From positions 1 to 41,934 of the forward strand of contig JALOQF010000093.1 in assembly GCA_025459425.1 (NCBI GenBank): a DNA stretch of 41,934 bases. The letters run 5' to 3'. The position numbers and the translations under genes were made by a program. The DNA comes from Myxococcaceae bacterium. GTDB lineage: Bacteria > Myxococcota > Myxococcia > Myxococcales > Myxococcaceae. The notes below the pieces were generated by a model, which ran no database searches, was not told where the DNA came from, and worked only from the letters and a program-made list of their open reading frames with translations. Of the stretch, positions 7,432 to 14,218 are shown piece by piece (positions within the stretch are counted from its first letter, which is position 1; each line of letters starts with the position of its first letter).

Positions 7432-7869
7432 ATGCGAATCCAACTCAAGAACCTGATGGGGCTCGACGGCACGCCCACCTTCGCGCAGACCTTCGGCATC
7501 ACCTTCGACAACAGCGTGCAGTGGGCGGAGCAGGGGCTCGAGCTCGCCCGCGACGGCAAGCTCGACGAGGCCCGCGTCATCCTCGAGGGGCTCGTCACCC
7601 TCAACCCGCGCAGCCCCGCCTACTGGCACGCGCTCGGGTGCGTGTACCAGCAGCAGGAGCTCTTCGACGACGCCATTCAGGCGTTCGACCAGGCCACCAC
7701 CCGCGACCGGCAGAACGTCGACGCGTGGCTCCGCCTCGGCACCGTGAAGCTCAAGAAGGGCGACCGGGACGGCCTCGTCGCCCTCAAGCAGGTGCTCGAC
7801 GACACCCGCGCCGGCAGCGCCGAGTACGTCGCCAGGGCCCGCGCCATCCTCGCGTCAGTGAAGCACTGA
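7432..7869 (+). CDS. SycD/LcrH-like TPR protein (putative class II secretion chaperone)
   Basis: 145 residues with three consecutive TPRs at about 30-130: AEQGLELARDGKLDEARVIL, then the PRSPAYWHALGCVYQQQELF region, then a third in VDAWLRLGTVKLKKGDR. The size, the three-TPR core and the sequence flavour (a small-residue-rich first repeat, YWHALG in the second) match the class II chaperones that hold type III translocators in the cytoplasm. No signal peptide. It starts 13 bp after the EF-hand-repeat protein, its likely client, and the mirror operon also ends in a TPR gene. The 3' end overlaps the convergent M48 protease gene by 15 bp. A generic TPR adaptor is the alternative. Confidence 0.82.
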   Translation: MRIQLKNLMGLDGTPTFAQTFGITFDNSVQWAEQGLELARDGKLDEARVILEGLVTLNPRSPAYWHALGCVYQQQELFDDAIQAFDQATTRDRQNVDAWLRLGTVKLKKGDRDGLVALKQVLDDTRAGSAEYVARARAILASVKH

Positions 7870-9045
7870 CTCGAGCGCTTCCAGCCGGTCGGTGATGGGC
7901 GGGTGCGACCAGCTCCGCAGCACCACCCACCTCGGCGGCGACGGATCCATCTTGTTCACGCGCGCGGCCTTCCGGAGCATCGACCGGAAGGCCGCGACGT
8001 CTTTCGTCAGCTCGACCGCGTAGCGATCAGCCGCGTACTCCCGCTCCCGTGACACCGCCGCGCTCACCGGCCCGCTCGCCATCATCGCCAGCGTGAAGAC
8101 CAGGGCGATCACCGGCAGCGTGCGCACGTCGGCCCGGGCCTCGATGCCGAACCAGCGCCTCGATGCCGACCGCCGGAACAACCACTCGATCAACGCAAGA
8201 AACCCCACCAGCACCACCGCCGAGGCCACTCGGCCCCGCCAGCGAGGCTCGTTGACGTGCCCGGCCTCGTGCGCGACCGCCGCCAACACCTCGTCGGTCG
8301 ACAGCTCCTTCACCAGCGAGTCGTTCAGCACGATGGTGCGCGTCGGCCCCGCACCCGCGAAGTACGCCTGCACCCGCACCGTGCGCGTCGACGTCTGGTC
8401 CACCAGCACGTCCTGAAAGTCGATGCCGGCCTGCGCCATCAGCGCGGTGATGCGCTCGCGGAGCGGACCAGCCTCGAGGGGCGTCTGCTCCACGTAGAGG
8501 CGCGCCCGATACGGATCGAGCGCCGACGAGCCCAGCATCAACACCGACGCGCTCACCCCCAACAGCCACCACCAGTGCGCCGTTCGTCGGGCCAGCCCAT
8601 AGAGCCCGAACACCAGCGAGCCGATGGCCAGCGCGAAGAGGACCTTCGCCTTGAGCAGGTCCATCGCGAACACGCCGGGCGTCGTGCGCGACAACCCATG
8701 CGCGTGCTCGTGGAAGTAGCCGAGCCCGATCTCGGTGGGCAGGTCGGTCAGGCTGAACAGCTCGAAGAAGAGCAGGGCGAACAGCAGCGCCCCCGCCCAG
8801 CCCGCGCCGCGCCACAGCACGCCCCCGACGCGTGCGAGCGCTCGAACGCCTGGAACCCCGCCCGACCAGGCTTCGAAGCGTTCGCCGAGCCGGCTCGACA
8901 GGCGCCACAACGGCCGGGTGACGAAGAGCACCATCGCCGTGAGCACGAGCGGCGTGAAGACGAAGTCGACCGCGCTCACGAGGTAGCGCGGCTCGTGGTA
9001 CGCCTTCACCTCGGCGAGCTGTTCGGGCGTGTAGATGGGATCCAC
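7855..9045 (-). CDS. M48 family membrane zinc metalloprotease, Ste24/CAAX-protease-like
   Basis: 396 residues with several membrane segments (about 25-45, 80-100, 135-150, 158-175, 272-290, 310-330). The zinc site HEAGH is at about 259-263, preceded by the family motif AYFAGAGPTRTIVLNDSL and followed by the third ligand in EREYAADRYAVEL (Glu about 336). This order and the N-terminal membrane helices match Ste24-type M48A proteases rather than the shorter HtpX. In bacteria such proteases act in membrane protein quality control; no prenylated substrate is implied. The start is GTG 9045. The 3' end overlaps the TPR gene on the other strand. Confidence 0.92.
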   Translation of the reverse strand: MDPIYTPEQLAEVKAYHEPRYLVSAVDFVFTPLVLTAMVLFVTRPLWRLSSRLGERFEAWSGGVPGVRALARVGGVLWRGAGWAGALLFALLFFELFSLTDLPTEIGLGYFHEHAHGLSRTTPGVFAMDLLKAKVLFALAIGSLVFGLYGLARRTAHWWWLLGVSASVLMLGSSALDPYRARLYVEQTPLEAGPLRERITALMAQAGIDFQDVLVDQTSTRTVRVQAYFAGAGPTRTIVLNDSLVKELSTDEVLAAVAHEAGHVNEPRWRGRVASAVVLVGFLALIEWLFRRSASRRWFGIEARADVRTLPVIALVFTLAMMASGPVSAAVSREREYAADRYAVELTKDVAAFRSMLRKAARVNKMDPSPPRWVVLRSWSHPPITDRLEALESVLH

Positions 9046-9071
9046 GACGGCCCGTCAGCGTAGTGCAGCGC

Positions 9072-10226
9072 TCAGCTGTGAGGCTTCGCCTTCTTTCCCT
9101 TCGGCGCGGGCGGTGGCGGCGGTGGCGGTGGCGGCGGGGCTTCTTCCTCGGCCTTCGCCTCGGCCAGCAGCAGCTGCTTCATGCGCTGCAGGCTCGCGCG
9201 GGTCTCCTCGACGAAGGGGCTCTGGGCGCCGATGCGCTCCGCGGCTTCGAGCGTGCGTTCGTAGACGGTGATGGCCTTCGAGATCAGCACGCGGATCTTC
9301 TTGCGCAGCTCGGCCCGGTAGACGTCCTGCTCGTCCTGGCTCAAGTCGGCCGGCGCAGGCGCGTTCGTCATGTGATCGTACATGTTCTCGTACAGCTGCC
9401 CGATGCGCTGCCCCGCGGCCGTGGCCCAGTAGCCGTTGCCGAGGCGAATCGCGCGCAGGTAGTGCCCCTGCGACGACAGCAGCAGCTCCGACTTGTATTC
9501 GAGGTCGTCGGCCAGCTTCTCGGTCGACTTGTTGGCGTCGAGCACCACCGACTCGTACCGGAGCCGGTAGATCTCTCCGACGAAGAACTGGGCCTGCGCC
9601 GGGAAGTACTCGTCGATGAGCTCCTTGTCGGGGTGCTCCGTGTACATGGCCAGCACCGAGCGCAGCGACTTCTCGGCGGTGTCCATGTCGTTGCTCTCGA
9701 GCTCGCAGATGCCCTGCTGCGTGCGCGCCTCGATGCGCTTGTCGACCGACAGATCGGGACGGTCGGCGATCACCCGCAGCACGTCGATCGCCTCGGCAAA
9801 GCGCTCGAGGTGGTACAGCACCTCGGCCACGCGGAAGGCCGCGTCGAGCGAGTCACCCGTGCCCTTCGCCGGGTCAGCCAGCTCGATGAACTTCGCGTAC
9901 GCCTCGTCCCACGCCTTGAGCTTCTCGAACGAGAGCCCCGCGTTGTAGAGCGCGAGCCGCCGGTGCTTGCTGTTCGGGTGGAAGTCGCAGATGCGCGAGA
10001 AGTAGCGAGCCGCCTGCGCCCAGTCTTCGGCGGCGTAGAAGCTCGTGCCCGCCGCGAAGAGCTCTTCGTCGTTCAGCTTCTCGAGCTCGAGGTCACCCGT
10101 GATGACGACGTCGTCGAACGTCACCTGCTGCACGGCGGGCGTCGCCGTCGTCTGCGGCCGCACGTGCGCGCAGCCAACGGCCAGGACGGCGAACAGCGGG
10201 GCCAGACGTCTCACGAAGGTGTGCAT
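9072..10226 (-). CDS. TPR-containing putative lipoprotein
   Basis: 384 residues. ATG 10226 is preferred over the longer in-frame start because it begins a proper signal sequence (MHTFVRRLAPLFAVLAVGC); the Cys after LAVG is a plausible lipidation site, although -3 is Ala rather than Leu. TPR-like helices follow from about residue 55 (ELFAAGTSFYAAEDWAQAA) to about 330, as in BamD/YbgF-like or motility lipoproteins. The C-terminus is low-complexity: an acidic/Ala stretch, ten consecutive prolines, then a Lys-rich tail. It may be an outer-membrane assembly or gliding-related adaptor; the exact role is unknown. The short gap (26 bp) to the M48 protease suggests co-transcription. Confidence 0.85.
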   Translation of the reverse strand: MHTFVRRLAPLFAVLAVGCAHVRPQTTATPAVQQVTFDDVVITGDLELEKLNDEELFAAGTSFYAAEDWAQAARYFSRICDFHPNSKHRRLALYNAGLSFEKLKAWDEAYAKFIELADPAKGTGDSLDAAFRVAEVLYHLERFAEAIDVLRVIADRPDLSVDKRIEARTQQGICELESNDMDTAEKSLRSVLAMYTEHPDKELIDEYFPAQAQFFVGEIYRLRYESVVLDANKSTEKLADDLEYKSELLLSSQGHYLRAIRLGNGYWATAAGQRIGQLYENMYDHMTNAPAPADLSQDEQDVYRAELRKKIRVLISKAITVYERTLEAAERIGAQSPFVEETRASLQRMKQLLLAEAKAEEEAPPPPPPPPPPAPKGKKAKPHS

Positions 10227-10284
10227 CGCGGTCAGGGACAGCCGGGTCACCACAGGGGTTCCCAACGATAGCCGCCCCACGCCG

Positions 10285-11418
10285 TCAGCGCACCGGGGCC
10301 ACACCTTCCACCGTCGCGTCGCCCCACAGATATCGGCTCGTCTCCCACACGGCCTTCAGGTCGTGGACGTCGAGCTCGAAGCGCGGCACCAGGACGAGCG
10401 GGGTCGGGGCGCAGAGCTCTCGTAACCGCTCGATTCCCTTTGCGTCCTGCGCGGCCAGGCGGTCGTTCTCCTTGAGCGTCTGCTCCAGCTTCGCGTGGAG
10501 CGGGCCCGACAGTCGGGCCACTTCACCCCACAGCGCATCGGGCACGGGTGCGTGCACCCGGTTCACCACCACTGCGGCCACGCGCATCTTGTTCTGCAGC
10601 AGCAGCGTGTGGAAATAGACGGCCTCGTCGAGCCGCTCCGGCATGGGGGCCGTCACCAGCACGAAGGCCGTCGACGGTGACTGGAGCAGGCCCCGCACCT
10701 GGTGCGCGCGTTCGCGGAAGCTCTCCGTCAGGCTCGTGATGTTGAGCATGAAGTCGGCGAGCTGCTGGAGCGTCTCGGTGCCGGTGAAGCGCGAGATCGT
10801 CTTGGCGACGTAGCTGCCACCGAGGTTGAAGAGCTTGAGCCCGAACTTGCCGGCCGCCAGCGCGGGCGTCAAAAGCCACTTCGCCGCGTCGTTGTCGAGG
10901 AAGTCGAGGATGCGGTTGGGCGCGTCGAGGAAGTCGAGCGCGTGCGCCGTCGGTGGCGTGTCGACGACGAGCAGCGGGTAGCGCCCCTGCTCGTGCAGCT
11001 CCCACATCTTCTCCATCGCGATGTATTCCTGCGAGCCGGCCAGCGCGGTCGAGAGCGCCTGGTAGAACCGGTTCGAGAGGATCTTCTCGCGTTTGTCGGG
11101 CGGCGCGCGGCGCTCGACGAGGTCGTCCCACGAGCGCTTCATGTCGAGCATCATCGCGTGCATCGACGCGCGCGGGAGCAGGCCTGCCTTCGCGAACGCC
11201 TCGTCGGGAATCTTCGCCTCTTTGTTGCCGAGTGCTTCGAGCCCCAGCGCGTTCGCCAGCCGACGCGCCGGGTCGATGGTGCACACCATCGAGCCCTGGC
11301 CCTCCATCGCCGCACGCAGGGCGAGGGTCGCCGCCACGGTCGTCTTGCCGACGCCGCCGGAGCCGACGGTGATGAGCACGTCGGCGTCCTGCATCGCTTC
11401 TCGCAGAGGCGTCGTCAC
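10285..11418 (-). CDS. ArsA-family ATPase (second of a coupled pair)
   Basis: 377 residues from GTG 11418, which overlaps the stop of the preceding ArsA gene as GTGA; ATG 11394 is an alternative. The P-loop GSGGVGKTTVAATLA is near the N-terminus, DTPPTAHALDFL is the ArsA/Get3-type switch motif, and VVVNRV comes later. Arsenite- or thiol-binding cysteines of true ArsA are not obvious, and no arsR, arsB or arsC is nearby, so an arsenic role is unlikely. Tandem single-domain ArsA-like ATPases are typical of actinobacteria and myxobacteria, with unknown function; a Get3-like role is possible. The pair is probably a heterodimer. Confidence 0.9.
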   Translation of the reverse strand: MTTPLREAMQDADVLITVGSGGVGKTTVAATLALRAAMEGQGSMVCTIDPARRLANALGLEALGNKEAKIPDEAFAKAGLLPRASMHAMMLDMKRSWDDLVERRAPPDKREKILSNRFYQALSTALAGSQEYIAMEKMWELHEQGRYPLLVVDTPPTAHALDFLDAPNRILDFLDNDAAKWLLTPALAAGKFGLKLFNLGGSYVAKTISRFTGTETLQQLADFMLNITSLTESFRERAHQVRGLLQSPSTAFVLVTAPMPERLDEAVYFHTLLLQNKMRVAAVVVNRVHAPVPDALWGEVARLSGPLHAKLEQTLKENDRLAAQDAKGIERLRELCAPTPLVLVPRFELDVHDLKAVWETSRYLWGDATVEGVAPVR

Positions 11419-12320
11419 GGGCGGACGGCTCCCGTCAGGTGGCTGGCGACCTGCTCGAGCGCGCCGCGGCCGAACTCGTCGGTGAAGATGCGAGGCACGG
11501 GCACCACCGGCAGGCCGAGCGTCGAGAGCGTCTTCTGACAGCTCACCGACAAGGCGGCGCGCACCTCGTGGGCCCGGATGACGTCCTGGAGCGCGGGGCT
11601 CAGGCCCGACGGCTTCTCGGCGTCGTCGAAGCGCCGGGGGATGAAGCCGTTGAGCACCACCGCGGCCGAGGTGACGTGCACCCGCTCGGACAGCTGCCGG
11701 TGGAGCTCGAGCGTCTCGTTCACCGGCAGCTCTTCGGGCAGCGAGACCAGCACGACGGCCGTCATCGCCCGGTCGACGAGGAAGTCGCGCATCCACGCGG
11801 CGTCGGTGGCCATCGCGCCCGGAGGCACCGTGTCGAGGATCACCTGGGGTACCGAGAAGAAGGTGATGGCGTGCCCGGTGGCGGGCGCGTCGATGATGAC
11901 GCGATCGAAGCGGAAGGAGCCGTCGGGGCGCTTTTCCTTGAGGTGGTAGAGGATCTTCCCCAGCAGCACGAGCTCCTGCAGCGAGGGAATGAAGCGCAGG
12001 AAGTACCGCACCACCCGGTTCTCGAAGACGGCGCTGTAGATGCTCTCGAACTTGAGCACCATGAGCGCGTACTCGCGCATCGCCGGCTCGGGCCGCACGT
12101 TGACGGCCCACAGGTTCTCTTCGACCGACGTCACCTCGGCGCCGGCCTCGGGCTTGCCCAGCAGCGGTGCGATGCGCTCGCGGGTGTTCACCTCGCAGAC
12201 CAGCGTGCGCAGCCCCCGGCGCGCGCTGTCGAGCGCCAGCGCCGCGGCCACCGTCGTCTTTCCCACGCCGCCTTTGCCGGTGACGATCAGCAGGCGCTTG
12301 TCCGAGAGGGCTTCGATCAC
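11415..12320 (-). CDS. ArsA-family ATPase (first of a coupled pair)
   Basis: 301 residues, GTG start at 12320 with GAGG just upstream. P-loop TGKGGVGKTTVAAALAL at about 14-30, then TLVCEVNTRERIAPLL, and the switch II-like IIDAPATGHAITFF. It is shorter than its partner and lacks the DTPPTAH form of the motif, so the two are diverged paralogues and probably not redundant. It is translationally coupled to the second ArsA gene and diverges from the small phasin-like gene 96 bp away. Confidence 0.92.
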   Translation of the reverse strand: MIEALSDKRLLIVTGKGGVGKTTVAAALALDSARRGLRTLVCEVNTRERIAPLLGKPEAGAEVTSVEENLWAVNVRPEPAMREYALMVLKFESIYSAVFENRVVRYFLRFIPSLQELVLLGKILYHLKEKRPDGSFRFDRVIIDAPATGHAITFFSVPQVILDTVPPGAMATDAAWMRDFLVDRAMTAVVLVSLPEELPVNETLELHRQLSERVHVTSAAVVLNGFIPRRFDDAEKPSGLSPALQDVIRAHEVRAALSVSCQKTLSTLGLPVVPVPRIFTDEFGRGALEQVASHLTGAVRP

Positions 12321-12416
12321 GACCTCGTCCTGAACAGGCCTCTAGCAACCCGCGGCCATCGGGGCATCAGGCATTCGTTGACTTGTCGCGTGGGTCGGAA
12401 AAGCCTCCGAGGCACC

Positions 12417-12713
12417 ATGCTGAAAGACAACCCCGTGATGAAGAAGCTCGTCGCCACCGGCGAGGAGCGCGTCGGCAAGCTCGTGCAGCAGTTGATGTCG
12501 AACGAGGCCTTCGTGACCGGCGTGCAGACGCTGGTGTCGCGGGCGCTGTCCGCGAAGGGCGCGATGGACAAGTCGATCAAGACCGCGCTCTCGGCGATGA
12601 ACCTGCCCTCGACGGGTGATCTCGACACCCTGCGCGAGAAGATCGACGACCTCGAGCGCATTCTCACCCAGCTCGAGAGCAAGGTGGACGTGCTCGTCGA
12701 CAAGAAGAAGTAG
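12417..12713 (+). CDS. Small phasin-like / coiled-coil protein
   Basis: 98 residues, Lys-rich and helical. The segment ALSAMNLPSTGDLDTL followed by a coiled coil (LREKIDDLERILTQLES) is the pattern of small polyhydroxyalkanoate granule-associated proteins and regulators in which NLP-x-x-x-D precedes a leucine heptad helix. This is pattern recognition, not a search result. The gene ends 4 bp before the ParA ATG, so the two are co-transcribed, and a PhaR-like gene is convergent just beyond, which supports a granule link. A TTGACT at 12378 could be a -35 element but no good -10 follows. Confidence 0.82.
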   Translation: MLKDNPVMKKLVATGEERVGKLVQQLMSNEAFVTGVQTLVSRALSAKGAMDKSIKTALSAMNLPSTGDLDTLREKIDDLERILTQLESKVDVLVDKKK

Positions 12714-12717
12714 GCCC

Positions 12718-13488
12718 ATGGCCGCGCGGCGCATCGCCTTCATCAACGAGAAGGGTGGCACCTGCAAGACGACGCTGGCCGTCAACGTGGCCGCGTACCT
12801 TGCGGGCAAGAAGAAGCGCCGGGTGCTGCTGGTCGATCTGGACACCCAGGGGCACGCCGCGAAGTCCCTGGGCGTCGACCCGCGCGGCGCCCTGCGCAAC
12901 GTGTTTCACCTGCTCACCGAGCCTGGCGTCACGCTCGACGAGGTGACGCTGCCGACGAGCACCGAGCACCTCTTCGTGGTGCCCTCGTGGAAGGACATGG
13001 CCGAGTTCCCCACGGTGGCGGGGAACGATGCGCGTCGCGCCTACCGGCTCCAGGAGGCCCTCGCCCCGGCCCTGGAGCGCTACGACGTCATCGTGTTCGA
13101 CGCGCCGCCCAGCCTCGGGCTCACCACCACCAACATTCTCGTCGCCGCCGAAGAGGTGGTCGTGCCGGTGGCCACCACGTACCTGGCCCTCGATGGCTGC
13201 GCCGAGATGGTCGACACCGTGGCCGAGGTGAAGGCGCGCTTCGGCCACGACGCCCTCCGCATCTCGCTCGTGGTGCCCACGCTGTACCGGAAGACGCAGC
13301 TCGCCGACGAGATCGTCGAGAAGCTCAAGGCCTACTTCCCGAAGCGCACGGCCGAGCCCTTCGCCTTGAGCGTCACCGTCGACGAAGCGCAGAGCCACGG
13401 CAAGACGATCTGGGAGTACGCGCCCTGGAGCCGCGGCGCCACCATGCTGCAGGGCATCGCCGAGGCCGTCGACAGGGCCGGGACGTAG
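12718..13488 (+). CDS. ParA/MinD-family ATPase (orphan) with variant Walker A
   Basis: 256 residues. The deviant Walker A is EKGGTCKTTLAVN: signature Lys at about 12 and catalytic Lys at 17 are present, but the usual Gly before the second Lys is Cys16. Walker B region VLLVDLDTQGHAAKSLG and the VIVFDAPPSLGLTTTN switch are intact. There is no ParB gene or visible parS, so it is probably a cargo-positioning ParA rather than the chromosomal one. ATG 12718 is chosen because it starts the P-loop strand properly; longer in-frame starts overlap the upstream gene. It ends 9 bp from the convergent PhaR-like gene. Chromosomal ParA is an alternative but normally sits beside parB. Confidence 0.93.
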   Translation: MAARRIAFINEKGGTCKTTLAVNVAAYLAGKKKRRVLLVDLDTQGHAAKSLGVDPRGALRNVFHLLTEPGVTLDEVTLPTSTEHLFVVPSWKDMAEFPTVAGNDARRAYRLQEALAPALERYDVIVFDAPPSLGLTTTNILVAAEEVVVPVATTYLALDGCAEMVDTVAEVKARFGHDALRISLVVPTLYRKTQLADEIVEKLKAYFPKRTAEPFALSVTVDEAQSHGKTIWEYAPWSRGATMLQGIAEAVDRAGT

Positions 13489-13497
13489 GGGCGCCCC

Positions 13498-14100
13498 TCA
13501 GCGCTCGCGGCGGCGCGGCTCGTCGGAGCGGCGCGCCTCTTCGATCTCCGAGATGCGCTTCTCCATCTGCTCGATGCGCGAGACCAGGGCGTTCAGGTCG
13601 CGCCCGAGCGCCGGCAGGTTGCCCAGCACGTTCTCGATGGCGTGCTTCACGCGCTCGTCGATCTTCGCCTGCCACGCCTCGACCACCTTCTGCGACTGGG
13701 TCAGCAGGGCGGTCGGCGTCAACGGCTCGGCTTCGGCTTCACGGCCCAGCAGCTTGTCGATGCCGCGGGTCGCCTCTTCGCGGAACGAGGCCACCCGCTG
13801 CGTCACGGTGGCGGTGATCTCGTTGAGCGAGTCCTGTGGGCGGCGGATGATCTCGCGCAGCACCGACAGCGGCATCTGGTTCTTCTTCTTCTCTTCTTCG
13901 AAGACGATCTGCGCGAGCGTGACCGAGGTCAGGTCTTCCTTCGTGCGGTTGTCGACGATCTGCACCTCGACGCCCTGCTTCACCATGTCGGCGATCTCGT
14001 CGAGCGTGACGTACCGACTCTCGACGGTGTCGTAGAGCTTTCGGTTCGTGTAGCGCTTGATGACCTTCGGCTCGCGGGTCGTCTGCTCGGCTTCGCTCAT
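13498..14100 (-). CDS. PHA/PHB accumulation regulator DNA-binding domain protein (PhaR-type)
   Basis: 200 residues. The N-terminal 70 residues carry the PHB accumulation regulator domain: KRYTNRKLYDTVESRYVTL, then DEIADMVKQGVEVQIVDN and TKEDLTSVTLAQIVFEEE. In Ralstonia and Paracoccus PhaR represses phasin genes and binds PHA. The rest is helical: a middle part with the EITATVTQRV helix, then an acidic-basic coiled coil (ALVSRIEQMEKRISEIEEAR) and an Arg-rich tail. ATG 14100 has GGAAG 5 nt upstream. It may respond to polymer or be a general phasin-domain regulator. Confidence 0.93.
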   Translation of the reverse strand: MSEAEQTTREPKVIKRYTNRKLYDTVESRYVTLDEIADMVKQGVEVQIVDNRTKEDLTSVTLAQIVFEEEKKKNQMPLSVLREIIRRPQDSLNEITATVTQRVASFREEATRGIDKLLGREAEAEPLTPTALLTQSQKVVEAWQAKIDERVKHAIENVLGNLPALGRDLNALVSRIEQMEKRISEIEEARRSDEPRRRER

Positions 14101-14181
14101 CGCCTTCCCCGGGTAAGTCTGACGCAGTGCGAAACGCGCCTAGCACCCGGACAAGGAAGGGGGCAAGCACCTTGAATGACG

Positions 14182-14187
14182 TATAGT
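14182..14187 (+). promoter_or_regulatory. -10-like TATAGT upstream of the zinc-ribbon gene
   Basis: TATAGT lies 31 bp upstream of ATG 14219, inside the divergent intergenic gap, and is a good -10 box. No convincing -35 box is found 16-18 bp upstream, so this is a weak promoter call. Confidence 0.3.
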
Positions 14188-14218
14188 TGCGAGCGCCCCG
14201 GTCGAACCGGCCCCCGTC

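Noticed and set aside
3231-7869. Calling a complete type III secretion system.
   Set aside because: No apparatus component (ATPase, secretin, export-gate protein, needle) is encoded in the window; only translocator- and chaperone-like genes are.
9063-10271. A 402-codon plus-strand frame over the TPR lipoprotein gene.
   Set aside because: Antisense to a clear TPR lipoprotein; the product is Arg/Leu/Gly-rich low-complexity sequence.
10285-11418. An arsenic-resistance function for the ArsA-like pair.
   Set aside because: No arsR, arsB or arsC is present and the metal-binding cysteines are not evident.
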